Positions 1 to 7,950 of a DNA stretch of 25,744 nt are shown here, piece after piece. The DNA lies in NCBI GenBank assembly GCA_944391355.1, contig CALXTG010000028.1, positions 1 through 25,744 on the forward strand. Direction: 5' to 3'. Source of the stretch: an uncultured Alphaproteobacteria bacterium (GTDB taxonomy: Bacteria; Pseudomonadota; Alphaproteobacteria; RF32; CAG-239). Below the pieces are notes generated by a model. The model was not told where the DNA came from. It saw only the letters and a list, made by a program, of their open reading frames with translations, and ran no database searches. Each line of letters opens with the position of its first letter. Within the stretch, counting starts at the first letter, position 1. The position numbers and the translations under genes were made by a program.

Positions 1-87
1 ACCGGCATTTTTCAGGCCGATATGCAGGTTGAGCTGATTAATGACGGCCCGGTAACCTTTATGCTGGAAAAAACTTTTGCGGAGTAA
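1..87 (+). CDS. dtd: D-aminoacyl-tRNA deacylase, C-terminal fragment
   Basis: The first 28 codons of the window are the end of a gene cut by the left edge, closed by TAA at 85-87. The peptide contains ADMQVELINDGPVTF, the characteristic C-terminus of the DTD family. Its Gly-cisPro element (GPVT) lines the pocket that rejects L-aminoacyl-tRNA. The enzyme hydrolyses D-amino acids mischarged on tRNA in the cytoplasm. The stop lies four bases before the next start codon, so the two genes are probably co-transcribed. The identification rests on a short but highly distinctive segment. Confidence 0.88.
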   Translation, partial: TGIFQADMQVELINDGPVTFMLEKTFAE

Positions 88-91
88 AAAC

Positions 92-886
92 ATGACTGAC
101 GAAGACGAAACCTTAAACCCCGCGGAAGAATTCGGCGGCCTGCTTTATCAGCTCGATCGTATGCCTTACGGCGATATCGGCGGCATTACCGCGGTTGAGC
201 AGTCGGTTTACAAACTGCTGAACCGTTTTCAGCAGGATTTGCGCGGCCTGATTATTCTTCTGCGGGTTAAAATAATGCTCGGCGACCGCAATAAGGCCGT
301 GGCAACCGCCGAGCAAATCTGGGAAATCGGCGGCAGTCTGGATGATGTTTTTGAAGAAGCCTATATTGACAGCCTGCTTGATTTGGGATTGTTGGAAATG
401 GCTTCGGTTCTGCTCAAGCCGCGGTTTGAAAATCTGGCCGCCGCGCTGCCGTTTTTCTATCCGGTGATGTTGAAATTCACCATTATCGGCGGCAGTATCA
501 AATTTATGGAAAAATTAACTTCTTCGCCGCATGCGCCGCGCCGCGAAGATATGCTGTTTGATTTTATCGAAGTTTACCGGCTGATGAATTACGGCGAGCA
601 TTTTAAAAATATCCAGCGCCTGATTCTCGACAATGCCAAATCAGCGCTTTGCGGCTATGGCTATCAGCTGTATAACGACCGCGGCTTTACCGATCTGGAA
701 CTGGTGCTTTATCTTGATGATGAAAGCGCGCGCGGCTCAATGCTGAAATCGGAACTCGAAGTTAAAATAAACGCCTACTGCGCCTCGGTCGGGGTTAAAA
801 GGGCCAACAACCTGTCGGTCGTCGTCCGCAGCGTTGCGGCGCATCCGGCTCGGGTTACGGCTGAACGGCAGGAACCGCCGGCGTAA
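92..886 (+). CDS. Conserved-looking hypothetical cytoplasmic protein
   Basis: A 264-residue protein that I do not recognise. I chose ATG at 92 over an in-frame TTG at 77 because a GGAG sequence lies just upstream of the ATG and the TTG falls inside the end of dtd. There is no signal peptide and no clear transmembrane segment. The sequence looks mostly alpha-helical, with acidic leucine-rich stretches (roughly residues 45-115) that could be helical-repeat-like, but no family motif is evident. It follows dtd with a four-base gap, suggesting one transcript. Its last 32 bases overlap the 3' end of the convergent gene on the other strand. Function unknown. Confidence 0.75.
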   Translation: MTDEDETLNPAEEFGGLLYQLDRMPYGDIGGITAVEQSVYKLLNRFQQDLRGLIILLRVKIMLGDRNKAVATAEQIWEIGGSLDDVFEEAYIDSLLDLGLLEMASVLLKPRFENLAAALPFFYPVMLKFTIIGGSIKFMEKLTSSPHAPRREDMLFDFIEVYRLMNYGEHFKNIQRLILDNAKSALCGYGYQLYNDRGFTDLELVLYLDDESARGSMLKSELEVKINAYCASVGVKRANNLSVVVRSVAAHPARVTAERQEPPA

Positions 887-1829
887 TAATATCGGGAAGG
901 AAAGCGTTTGACTGCTTCTTTCTTTCGCTGTTTTCAATTTTATTAAATATCGGTTCGGCCGCTTTTTCCAGCAGCTTTTTCAATAAATCCGCGGCGACAC
1001 TCTGTTCGTTGTCGTCGCTGGAAAAAAGCACAAAACGGTTTTGATGTTCGGTCGTGGTCGATTCTTTGTCGACAAATTCGCCGCTGACCGAAACCACCAT
1101 CTGCAGCCGGTTGGTATTGCTGTTAATCGGGTCGACTTTGGCGCGCAGCACCTGCGGCCGGATAATATAATCGGCCAGCTCGCTCTGTTCGGTAATATAA
1201 AGGTATTTTGACGGCCGGAACATTTCTTTCAAAATTCCCGCATGCTGTTCCGAAACCGTGCCGTTATAGAATTTGGCCGGGGCAATGTAAACCAGCGCGC
1301 GCTTGTCGTTTTCCGCCGCCGGGGGTTCGTCCGCCGGCTTTAACGGCTTTTCTGCCGGCGCTTGCGGCTGAAGCGCTTTTTCTTCCGCTTCTTCTTGGTT
1401 TTTGATTTGCAGCTTGTTGTCATTTTGGGCATTATTAACCGCATCAAGAATATAAGTGTCTTTGATATATCCGGTCACCTCGACGCAGACCTGCTCCTCG
1501 TCCTGCCGGGTAGTGCGGACATTCATGTCTTCCAGATAATTATCTACCAGATTATAAACCAACACGTTAAAATCATGCGGATTGGTGCTGTTCTTGATTT
1601 CGTTCAGCAGCGAAATGCTTTCCACCGCGCTGAAAGCGGCTTTGTCGGTGGCCCGCACCCTGACGGAAGATTTTGCCTCGCTGTCTTTGATTTTCTCGCA
1701 AGCCGAGGCATAAACGGCGATCGCGTCCTCGTCAAGCGAACTGCTGTCAATCGCCACTTCTTCGCTTTCCGCCGCGGCGATACCGGGCAGCAGCATCAGA
1801 AAAGCGATGAAACGGGCAAGTTTTTTCAT
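855..1829 (-). CDS. Exported two-domain periplasmic protein of unknown function
   Basis: A 324-residue protein with a typical signal peptide (residues 1 to about 20, ending GIAAA before ES). The N-terminal domain (about 35-140) contains RATDKAAFSAVE and RQDEEQVCVEVTGYI, a pattern loosely like the LPP20/FlgT-N type of small periplasmic domain. A Pro/Glu/Ala-rich linker (about 145-178) leads to a C-terminal domain (about 179-300) containing ADYIIRPQVLRAKVDP and alternating beta-like segments, reminiscent of CsgG/LpoB-like folds. These resemblances are impressions, not demonstrated homology. Its start codon directly follows the stop of the upstream lipoprotein gene (TAA then ATG, no gap), so the two are translationally coupled and probably work together at the envelope. 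Confidence 0.7.
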   Translation of the reverse strand: MKKLARFIAFLMLLPGIAAAESEEVAIDSSSLDEDAIAVYASACEKIKDSEAKSSVRVRATDKAAFSAVESISLLNEIKNSTNPHDFNVLVYNLVDNYLEDMNVRTTRQDEEQVCVEVTGYIKDTYILDAVNNAQNDNKLQIKNQEEAEEKALQPQAPAEKPLKPADEPPAAENDKRALVYIAPAKFYNGTVSEQHAGILKEMFRPSKYLYITEQSELADYIIRPQVLRAKVDPINSNTNRLQMVVSVSGEFVDKESTTTEHQNRFVLFSSDDNEQSVAADLLKKLLEKAAEPIFNKIENSERKKQSNAFLPDIITPAVPAVQP

Positions 1830-2345
1830 TTACCACCAGCTGCGGTCATCGTTGCGGATCTGTTTGATGTTTTCCGACCATTGTCCCTGCGGCGTGCCGT
1901 TGCGGTCGAGCAGGCGCAGCGTATAGATGACGATCGGTGTTTCCGCGCCGGGATTCGTAGCGCCGTCGACAATAATTTCCAGCGCATAATCGGCTTCGCC
2001 GTAATTATTGACCGGCGTAAAAGTCTGCGAACCGTCAATAATATCGCGGGTCACTTTGCCGGCATAGGCAAAACCGTCGGGCAGGTTGGCGTCAAGAATC
2101 TGCATATCTTTAATATACAAACGCGGCCGCGGCGTCTTGGCTGTCAGCGTTGCCGTCTGATCCAGCATTTTGTTGGTAGCCCGTGCCGCGACAACGGCAT
2201 AAACTTTCGGCGCGACGGTGTCGGTATAAAAAGCCTGTTCATAATAGATGTCATCATTTTCCCAGCGGGTTTGGGGTTGGCGGTTCATTAAATCGCAGCT
2301 GCAAACCAGCAGAATGCCGCAGGCGGCCGACAAAATTTTCTTCAT
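1830..2345 (-). CDS. Putative outer-membrane or periplasmic lipoprotein
   Basis: A 171-residue protein beginning with a lipoprotein signal peptide: MKK, a hydrophobic stretch, and a VCSC lipobox with the modified cysteine near residue 17. The mature part contains ADYALEIIVDGATN and IYTLRLLDRNGTPQGQW, a pattern of beta strands somewhat like LpoB-type penicillin-binding-protein activators, but too weak to name. A GAGGG Shine-Dalgarno lies upstream of the ATG. It is first in a two-gene unit with the exported protein at 855-1829. The mature N-terminal region carries many polar residues and no membrane helix. Function unknown; lipidation is inferred from the motif. Confidence 0.72.
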   Translation of the reverse strand: MKKILSAACGILLVCSCDLMNRQPQTRWENDDIYYEQAFYTDTVAPKVYAVVAARATNKMLDQTATLTAKTPRPRLYIKDMQILDANLPDGFAYAGKVTRDIIDGSQTFTPVNNYGEADYALEIIVDGATNPGAETPIVIYTLRLLDRNGTPQGQWSENIKQIRNDDRSWW

Positions 2346-2489
2346 GGCGGTTTTCCCTCATAAAAAATAGTCTGAAACTACTATAAAGCCATTTTTACTT
2401 TTTAACATTATCTTTTTTTATTTATTCACTATTTGCTTTTTTAAGATTTTCCGCTAATAATATCCCCGATTTAGGAGATTTCCGTAACC

Positions 2490-2927
2490 ATGGTCATTAC
2501 ATACAGCATCATTCTTCTCGGGCTGTTGGCTTTGTTCCGCCCGCTGCAGCGCAACCGTTTTTATATTCTGCACGCCGCTTTGGTAATCGGCGCCGCCTAT
2601 TATATCGAAACCCACTGGTTCCGCGCCTCGGTGTTCGGCAGCAAAACCCTGTTGCTGTTTATCGTCTTTCAGCTGGTTTCAATCAACATCGTCACCTTTA
2701 TTGCCTACGGGGTTGATAAACGGGCGGCGGTCAGAGGCGCCTGGCGCATTCCCGAAGCCGACCTTCATGCGCTGGAGTTTCTCGGCGGCTGGAGCGGCGC
2801 GCTGGTTGCCCAGAGATTTTTTAAACACAAAACCAAAAAGAAATCTTTTCGCACCGATTTTTATCTGGTGATTTTGGCGGAGCTGGTTGTTATCGGCTTA
2901 ATCCTGCATTTTCTCGGCTTTTTCTGA
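2490..2927 (+). CDS. DUF1294 family membrane protein
   Basis: A 145-residue protein with about four hydrophobic segments (roughly residues 3-18, 25-45, 52-73 and 124-143). The conserved middle, YGVDKRAA...RIPEADLHALEFLGGWSGAL followed by a Lys-rich HKTKKKSFR, is the hallmark of DUF1294 proteins. Some members carry an N-terminal cold-shock domain; this one does not. The molecular role of the family is unknown. TAGGAG lies upstream of the ATG. The stop codon abuts the stop of the convergent uup gene with no intervening base and no visible terminator. Confidence 0.85.
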   Translation: MVITYSIILLGLLALFRPLQRNRFYILHAALVIGAAYYIETHWFRASVFGSKTLLLFIVFQLVSINIVTFIAYGVDKRAAVRGAWRIPEADLHALEFLGGWSGALVAQRFFKHKTKKKSFRTDFYLVILAELVVIGLILHFLGFF

Positions 2928-4721
2928 TTAGCCCAGACTTTCGGCCAGCAGCTGGATTTCCAGCCATTGGCTTTCCTTATCCTCAATTGCCTGCCGGTTG
3001 TCGGCCAGTTTCAGGCTCAGCTCGTTAAACCGCTGCGGATTTTGCTGATACAGCGCCGGGTCGGCCAGTTCATTTTCAATCGCGCGGTTTTCGGCTTCCA
3101 GAGCCTCGATTTCCTGCGGCAGGACTTCCAGCGCCCGCTGCTGGTTATAGCTGAGTCTGGCCGGTTTGCGGTTTTCTTCTTTTTTCTCCGGAGATTTCGG
3201 CGGCGTTTTTTTCGCGTCATTTTTGACCGGGGGTTTGTCTTTCAGTTTTTCCAACAGATCGCTGTAGCTGCCGGCGTTTTCAAAAACCGTGCCGTCTCCG
3301 GGCATATAAATGACCGACGTAACCACCCGGTCAAGAAAATCGCGGTCATGGCTGACAATTAAAATTGTGCCCTGGTAATCGTCCAAAACTTCCTGCAGCA
3401 GATCCAGCGTATCCATGTCCAAATCATTGGTTGGCTCGTCCAGCACCAGAAAATTAGAAGCCTTGGCCAGCGAAACCGCCAGCATCAGCCGGTTTTTCTC
3501 GCCGCCCGACAAAGCCGCGACCGGACAATGCGCCTGATCGGGGCGAAACAGAAAATCTTTGAGATAAGCCACCACATGCCGATATTGCCCCTGTACCATA
3601 ATATGGTCGCCTTTGTCGCAGAGTGTCTGCCATAAGGTTTTCTTTGGGTCAAGGGTGATGCGGTTCTGGTCGAAATAGGCTTCTTCCAGATTTTTGCCCA
3701 GCCGCACGCTGCCGCCGTCGGGAGCCAGACGCTTGGTTAAAAGTTTGATAAGCGTAGTTTTTCCGGCGCCGTTGGGGCCGACGATGCCGATTTTGTTGCC
3801 TTTGATGATCCGGGTCGAAAAATCTTTGACAATTTCGCGCTCGCCGAAAGCTTTGCAGATATGTTTGGCTTCAATCACGAGTCGGGAACGGAAATCGCCT
3901 TCGTCAACGCTCAAATTAACGCTGCCGATCTGTTTGATTTGTTCGCGCCTTTCCTGCCGCAGCTGCTGCAGGCGTCTCAGCCGTCCCATATTGCGCCGCC
4001 GCCGCGCCGTCACGCCTTTGTGCAGCCATTCGGTCTCTTCCTCGATTTTTTTATTGAGGTTTTTCTGTTCGATAATTTCCTGTTCGATAACCTGGTCCTG
4101 CCATTCTTCAAAATATTTGAAGCCTTTGTTGTTGCGGCGAAGACAGCCGCGGTCGAGCCAGAAAGTCACGCCTGAAACATTGCTTAAAAATTTTCGGTCG
4201 TGAGAGATGACGATAACCGCGCCTTTGAATTCGGCAATAATTTTTTCAAGAATTTCGATGGTCGGCAGGTCGAGATGATTGGTCGGTTCGTCCAAAAGCA
4301 GAATGTCGGGTTCGCCGACCAGCGCGCGGGCCAGAGCCGCTTTGCGTTTTTCGCCGCCCGAAGCCGTTGCCGGGCTCTGTCCGGCGGCAATGCTGAGGCG
4401 GTCAATCAGAATATCGGCCTTATATTCCTGTTCGCCGTCGAGCCCGTCGGCAATAATTTCTTTCAGGGTCGCATAAGCCGAAAAATCCGGGTCCTGGGGC
4501 ATATATCCGGTTTTAATTCCCGGCTGGATAAAAATTTCGCCGTTGTCGGGGTCGATTTCGCCGGCGATAACTTTCAGCAGGGTTGATTTCCCGCAGCCGT
4601 TGCGGCCGACCAGTGAAATTTTGTCGCCGCGGTTTATATATAAATCGACGTCGGTAAACAGATGATTGCTGCCGAAGCTCAGTTCGGCGTTTTTCAGGGC
4701 ATAGATCGGCGCTTCGGGCAT
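2928..4721 (-). CDS. uup: ABC-F ATPase, Uup-like
   Basis: A 597-residue soluble protein with two ABC domains and no membrane segments, as expected of ABC-F proteins, which act on ribosomes or nucleic acids rather than transport. Walker A motifs are GRNGCGKST (about 39-47) and GPNGAGKTT (about 315-323). Signatures SGGEK occur in both halves, and the Walker B motifs are LLLDEPTNHLD and LVLDEPTNDLD. The Arg-rich inter-domain linker ARRRRNMGRLRRLQQLR and the C-terminal charged coiled-coil (about 500-597) point to the Uup branch, associated in E. coli with ribosome and branched-DNA functions. I chose ATG at 4721 over GTG at 4730 because AAGGTGAAG forms a well-placed Shine-Dalgarno for the ATG and contains the GTG. 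Confidence 0.9.
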   Translation of the reverse strand: MPEAPIYALKNAELSFGSNHLFTDVDLYINRGDKISLVGRNGCGKSTLLKVIAGEIDPDNGEIFIQPGIKTGYMPQDPDFSAYATLKEIIADGLDGEQEYKADILIDRLSIAAGQSPATASGGEKRKAALARALVGEPDILLLDEPTNHLDLPTIEILEKIIAEFKGAVIVISHDRKFLSNVSGVTFWLDRGCLRRNNKGFKYFEEWQDQVIEQEIIEQKNLNKKIEEETEWLHKGVTARRRRNMGRLRRLQQLRQERREQIKQIGSVNLSVDEGDFRSRLVIEAKHICKAFGEREIVKDFSTRIIKGNKIGIVGPNGAGKTTLIKLLTKRLAPDGGSVRLGKNLEEAYFDQNRITLDPKKTLWQTLCDKGDHIMVQGQYRHVVAYLKDFLFRPDQAHCPVAALSGGEKNRLMLAVSLAKASNFLVLDEPTNDLDMDTLDLLQEVLDDYQGTILIVSHDRDFLDRVVTSVIYMPGDGTVFENAGSYSDLLEKLKDKPPVKNDAKKTPPKSPEKKEENRKPARLSYNQQRALEVLPQEIEALEAENRAIENELADPALYQQNPQRFNELSLKLADNRQAIEDKESQWLEIQLLAESLG

Positions 4722-4753
4722 ATTCTTCACCTTATTGACTCAAAACGATTTTT

Positions 4754-4782
4754 CTTATAACAAAGAAAATAAAGAATTGCAA
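4754..4782 (-). promoter_or_regulatory. Predicted sigma70 promoter of uup
   Basis: Reading the minus strand, TTGCAA (4777-4782), a 17-base spacer and TATAAG (4754-4759) precede the uup start by about 30 bases. The -35 hexamer is its own reverse complement and also serves the divergent flbT promoter. Prediction by eye. Confidence 0.5.
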
Positions 4783-4804
4783 AAAAAATAAATGATTATA
4801 TAAT
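4777..4804 (+). promoter_or_regulatory. Predicted sigma70 promoter of flbT
   Basis: TTGCAA (4777-4782), a 16-base A-rich spacer and TATAAT (4799-4804) would start transcription near 4811, leaving a leader of about 38 bases with a GGGAGG Shine-Dalgarno before flbT. The -35 box is shared with the divergent uup promoter. Prediction by eye. Confidence 0.5.
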
Positions 4805-4848
4805 CAGCGCAACTTTTACAAACCAATTATCTTCGGGAGGGCGGTTAT

Positions 4849-5241
4849 ATGCCTTTGAAAATCGAACTAAAACCCCATGAAAGCATTATTATCGGGGAAT
4901 CTATCATCACCAATGACGGTGAAAGAACCCGTTTTTACATTGAGGGCAACGTGCCGATTCTGCGCGAAAAGTTTATTCTGCGCGAAGCCGAGGCCAACAC
5001 GCCCTCGAAGCGGATTTATTTTGTCGTTCAGCAGATGTATCTTTCCAAAGGTTCTGCCGAACTGCAGAAGCTTTATCTCGAATATGTCCGCGACCTGCAA
5101 AACGCCGCGCCGAGTCTGATACCTTTCATCGCGCCGGTTACCGAAAATGTCATTAATAATGACTATTACGCCGCTATTAAAAATGCCGACAGGCTGATTA
5201 AAAAAGAGCAGGAATTATTCGGCGAAACCCTGCAGGCATAA
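4849..5241 (+). CDS. flbT: Flagellar biosynthesis repressor FlbT
   Basis: A 130-residue cytoplasmic protein matching the FlbT family along its whole length: it opens MPLKIELKPHESIIIG, then carries VPILREKFILREAEANTPSKRIYF, YLEYVRDLQNAAPSLIPFI and a C-terminal NDYYAAIKNADRLIKKE. In Caulobacter FlbT is a post-transcriptional regulator that binds the leader of a flagellin mRNA and promotes its decay when the hook is incomplete. A strong Shine-Dalgarno (GGGAGG) precedes the ATG. It lies about 200 bases upstream of the first of six flagellin genes, all on the same strand, so its substrates are probably its neighbours. The usual partner gene flaF is not in the window. No terminator is obvious after it. 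Confidence 0.93.
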   Translation: MPLKIELKPHESIIIGESIITNDGERTRFYIEGNVPILREKFILREAEANTPSKRIYFVVQQMYLSKGSAELQKLYLEYVRDLQNAAPSLIPFIAPVTENVINNDYYAAIKNADRLIKKEQELFGETLQA

Positions 5242-5350
5242 GCGTTGTTTCCGGCTCTGTCTATAGCTTTCTGCTGATTATGGACAAAAGTTCGGGAGGT
5301 TAACGTTTTATTTACTCCTGATTCTTTAGAATTAAAGTATATAAAAGGCA

Positions 5351-5379
5351 TTGAAACCATGTCTTTTTTATGCTATAAT
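5351..5379 (+). promoter_or_regulatory. Predicted extended -10 sigma70 promoter of flagellin 1
   Basis: TTGAAA (5351-5356), 17-base spacer, TATAAT (5374-5379), with TGC immediately before the -10 (extended -10). This is close to the sigma70 consensus. I see no sigma28 or sigma54 (GG-N10-GC) element nearby. Confidence 0.7.
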
Positions 5380-5382
5380 TAA

Positions 5383-5409
5383 CCTTGTATCGTTTAAGAC
5401 GGTATAGGG
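5383..5409 (+). promoter_or_regulatory. Start-site stem-loop in flagellin 1 leader
   Basis: An 11-pair stem (arms 5383-5393 and 5399-5409, three of the pairs G-U) closes a five-base loop TTAAG. It begins four bases after the -10 box, so most of it would form the 5' end of the mRNA. The 5' arm shares CTTGTA with the leaders of flagellins 3 and 5. A DNA operator overlapping the start site is the alternative reading. Confidence 0.6.
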
Positions 5410-5416
5410 GTTAATT

Positions 5417-5431
5417 TCCACAGAATTGGAG
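5417..5431 (+). promoter_or_regulatory. SD-containing hairpin, flagellin 1 leader
   Basis: TCCA (5417-5420) pairs with TGGA (5427-5430) around a CAGAAT loop. The 3' arm contains the Shine-Dalgarno GGAG, nine bases before the ATG. The same arrangement recurs before flagellins 3, 5 and 6, which suggests translational control, possibly by FlbT. Confidence 0.6.
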
Positions 5432-5439
5432 TAAAGAAA

Positions 5440-6567
5440 ATGTCTGATATATCACTTACAGCAAGTATGCGTTCAAACCTGCTATCCTTGCAAAACACCC
5501 AGAGCCTTATGGATATGACTCAGGAGCGTTTGTCTACTGGTAAAAAGGTAAACTCGGCGATTGATAACCCGTCGTCTTACTATACCGCGGCTTCTCTGAA
5601 CAACCGCGCCAGCGACTTAAGCGCCCTGTTGGACAGCATGGGCCAGGGTATTCAAACCATTAAAGCTGCCGATGAAGGTATTGAAGCGATTACCGCTTTT
5701 GCCGAACAGGCTAAAGCTTTGGCCAATACGGCCCGTGACGAAGCCATCAAAGTCACCGAAGGTTCTGTCGAAATTGAATTTGCCGATGGTTATACCGCAG
5801 CTGCCGCCGATAAAATTACGTTTACGATTACAAACGTAGTCGACGGTACCAGTGAAGAGGTTGAAATTGGTGCAACAGCCAGTGAAGATGCCGAGACGAC
5901 TCTGGAAACTCTTGCAACGGCGCTTGCCGGTAAAGACGGAGTTGCCGGCGCTGAGGCTGCCGACGGCAAGATTTCGATTGAAGCCGCTGCCGGGTATAAG
6001 ATTGAAGTTAAGGCCGGTGCCGGTGCTTTTGCCGATAAGGTTACGTCAACTGCTGCCAATAACGGCAGCGCCAACCGCGTTAAATCTGCCGCCCAGTTCG
6101 ACTCGATTCTGGCTCAGATTGACCAGCTGGCTGCCGACTCCGGCTATAAAGGCGTTAACCTGCTGCAGTCGAACAACCTGAAAGTTGTCTTCAACGAAGA
6201 CCGTTCTTCTTCTATCGAAGTTGTCGGTGTTGATGCCAGCTCCGAAGGTCTGAAAATCGGAAAGGCTGTCGGCGGATGGCAGACGGATCAGGATATTGAT
6301 AATGCGATTACCGCTGTTGAAGACGCTATCAGCACCTTGCGTGCTTATGCGACCGACTTCGGTAACAACTACAGCATTGTTCAAAATCGTGAAGACTTCA
6401 CCGAAAACCTGATTAACGTTCTTGAAGAAGGCGCTGACAAGCTGACCTTGGCGGATATGAACGAAGAATCGGCCAACATGCTGGCTTTGCAGACCAGACA
6501 GCAGCTTGCGGTCAACTCTTTGAGCTTGGCTTCTCAGGCCGCTCAGTCGGTTTTGAGACTGTTCTAG
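5440..6567 (+). CDS. Flagellin 1 (MSD-type ends, group-alpha core)
   Basis: A 375-residue flagellin, the secreted subunit of the flagellar filament. Residues 1-102 (MSDISLTASM..., LSTGKKVNSAIDNPSSYYTA) and the last 163 residues (from RVKSAAQF to LASQAAQSVLRLF) are the D0/D1 helical ends that polymerise. The core at about 103-212 carries KITFTITN and GYKIEVKAGAGAF, like Flagellin_IN-type beta modules. Ends are of the MSD class (AADEGIEAITAFAEQ, RAYATDFGNNYSIVQ). The core groups with those of flagellins 3 and 4 (GSVE near its start, AANNGSANR at its end). No cysteine is present. It has its own promoter, structured leader and terminator, so it is monocistronic. Lowercase family identity is clear; a specific gene symbol cannot be assigned among six paralogs. 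Confidence 0.95.
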   Translation: MSDISLTASMRSNLLSLQNTQSLMDMTQERLSTGKKVNSAIDNPSSYYTAASLNNRASDLSALLDSMGQGIQTIKAADEGIEAITAFAEQAKALANTARDEAIKVTEGSVEIEFADGYTAAAADKITFTITNVVDGTSEEVEIGATASEDAETTLETLATALAGKDGVAGAEAADGKISIEAAAGYKIEVKAGAGAFADKVTSTAANNGSANRVKSAAQFDSILAQIDQLAADSGYKGVNLLQSNNLKVVFNEDRSSSIEVVGVDASSEGLKIGKAVGGWQTDQDIDNAITAVEDAISTLRAYATDFGNNYSIVQNREDFTENLINVLEEGADKLTLADMNEESANMLALQTRQQLAVNSLSLASQAAQSVLRLF

Positions 6568-6593
6568 TCGCAAGGATGGTAATACAACAAGGG

Positions 6594-6622
6594 GAGGGCG
6601 GCAGCAATGCCGCTCTTTTCTT
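6594..6622 (+). terminator. Intrinsic terminator after flagellin 1
   Basis: GCGGCA (6598-6603), loop GCAA, TGCCGC (6608-6613), extended by G-U/A-U pairs on the left, followed by TCTTTTCTT. Confidence 0.75.
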
Positions 6623-6638
6623 ATGTCTGCGCCGGCTC

Positions 6639-6666
6639 TTGAAAGCTTGGGATCAATGTCTATATA
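6639..6666 (+). promoter_or_regulatory. Predicted promoter of flagellin 2
   Basis: TTGAAA (6639-6644), 16-base spacer and TATATA (6661-6666). Weaker than the promoters of flagellins 1, 3 and 5: no TGn extension and no CTTGTA stem-loop after it. Confidence 0.45.
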
Positions 6667-6696
6667 AAAAGTATAAGCAATAGCTTTTTAGTTTAA

Positions 6697-6715
6697 TTTC
6701 CGCAGTTTAAGGAAA
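6697..6715 (+). promoter_or_regulatory. Variant SD-containing hairpin, flagellin 2 leader
   Basis: TTTCC (6697-6701) can pair with GGAAA (6711-6715) around GCAGTTTAA. It is related to the CCACAG...TTGGAG element of the other leaders but diverged in stem and loop. The ribosome-binding AAGGAAA is partly in the 3' arm. Confidence 0.45.
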
Positions 6716-6720
6716 AAGAC

Positions 6721-7839
6721 ATGGCAGATATTTCTCTAACGGCAAGTATGCGGTCTAACCTGCTGTCCTTGCAAAATACGCAGAGCCTGATGGATATGAC
6801 GCAGGAGCGTCTGTCGACCGGCAAAAAAGTTAACTCGGCAATTGATAATCCTTCTTCTTATTATACGGCCGCCTCGCTGAACAACCGTGCCAGCGACTTA
6901 AGCGCGCTGCTCGACAGCATGGGGCAGGGAATTCAGACCATTAAAGCCGCCAACGAAGGTATTGAAGCCATTACGGCTTTTGCCCAGCAGGCTAAGGCTT
7001 TGGCCAACACCGCCCGTGATGAGGCAATTAAGCCGGTCGAAGCCAAAATTGCCGGTTTGGCGGCAGCGGAAACGACTCAGGAATCCAAAATAACCTTTAC
7101 CATAACCGACTCGGCCGGCAATTCGGTTGATCATGAAGTTACGATTGCCGACTCCACGGCCGTTGACGCGGCAAAAACCAAAATCATTACCGATACCAAG
7201 GCTTTGGACGGGGTAGCCGACGCCTCTTTTGATGATGAGGGAAATCTGGTCGTTTCGGCCGCTACCGGATATACCGTCAAAATCACCGGCGGTACCGGAG
7301 ACTATGCGGCGGTTGAAGCGGCACAAGCCTCGGCTTACAGCGCCAACCGGGTCAAATCGGCGACACAGTTCGACTCGATACTGTCCCAGATTGATCAGCT
7401 GGCTGCCGACTCGGGTTATAAGGGGGTTAACCTGCTGCAGTCAAATAACCTGAAAGTCGTTTTCAACGAAGACCGTTCTTCCTCGATTGAGGTAAAGGGC
7501 GTAAACGCAAGTTCCGAAGGCCTGGGACTGAGCAAAGCCGCCAACCAATGGCAGGATAATAATGATATCGACGCCGCCATAACTGCGGTCGAAGACGCCA
7601 TTAACAGTCTGCGTGCGATGGCGACCGATTTTGGTAATAATTACAGCATTATACAGAATCGCGAAGACTTTACCGAAAACCTGATTAACGTTCTGACCGA
7701 AGGCGCCGACAAGCTGACCTTGGCGGATATGAACGAAGAATCGGCCAATATGCTGGCTCTGCAGACCAGGCAGCAGCTCGCGGTCAACTCTCTGAGCTTG
7801 GCTTCTCAGGCTGCCCAGTCGGTTCTGAGACTGTTCTGA
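6721..7839 (+). CDS. Flagellin 2 (MAD-type ends, group-beta core)
   Basis: A 372-residue flagellin with conserved D0/D1 ends flanking a core at about 103-209. It starts MADISL rather than MSDISL and has the linked variants AANEGIEAITAFAQQ, RAMATDFGNNYSIIQ and LINVLTEG; the first three are shared with flagellin 4. The core (IAGLAAAETTQESKITFTITD..., FDDEGNLVVSAATGYTVKI) instead resembles those of flagellins 5 and 6. A near-perfect run of 63 identical bases with flagellin 3 (6889-6951 versus 8206-8268) suggests gene conversion. Its leader lacks the long start-site stem-loop. Expected to be exported by the flagellar apparatus without a signal peptide. Monocistronic. Confidence 0.95.
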   Translation: MADISLTASMRSNLLSLQNTQSLMDMTQERLSTGKKVNSAIDNPSSYYTAASLNNRASDLSALLDSMGQGIQTIKAANEGIEAITAFAQQAKALANTARDEAIKPVEAKIAGLAAAETTQESKITFTITDSAGNSVDHEVTIADSTAVDAAKTKIITDTKALDGVADASFDDEGNLVVSAATGYTVKITGGTGDYAAVEAAQASAYSANRVKSATQFDSILSQIDQLAADSGYKGVNLLQSNNLKVVFNEDRSSSIEVKGVNASSEGLGLSKAANQWQDNNDIDAAITAVEDAINSLRAMATDFGNNYSIIQNREDFTENLINVLTEGADKLTLADMNEESANMLALQTRQQLAVNSLSLASQAAQSVLRLF

Positions 7840-7852
7840 AAAAGCATAATCA

Positions 7853-7890
7853 AAAGAAAGATGCCGGCGGTGTCTTTCTTTTTTTATTTT
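7853..7890 (+). terminator. Intrinsic terminator after flagellin 2
   Basis: AGAAAGA (7855-7861) pairs with TCTTTCT (7873-7879) around a GC-rich loop, followed by a run of T. Confidence 0.65.
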
Positions 7891-7950
7891 ATTTTAAACC
7901 GTTAACCATTTGTTATCTATCTTCTGTTTAGATGAAATGACAAATTACTC

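Noticed and set aside
5790..6074. Antisense open frames inside the flagellin genes
   Set aside because: They mirror the codon bias of the sense frame, lack ribosome-binding sites and appear in each paralog only as shadows of the variable core.
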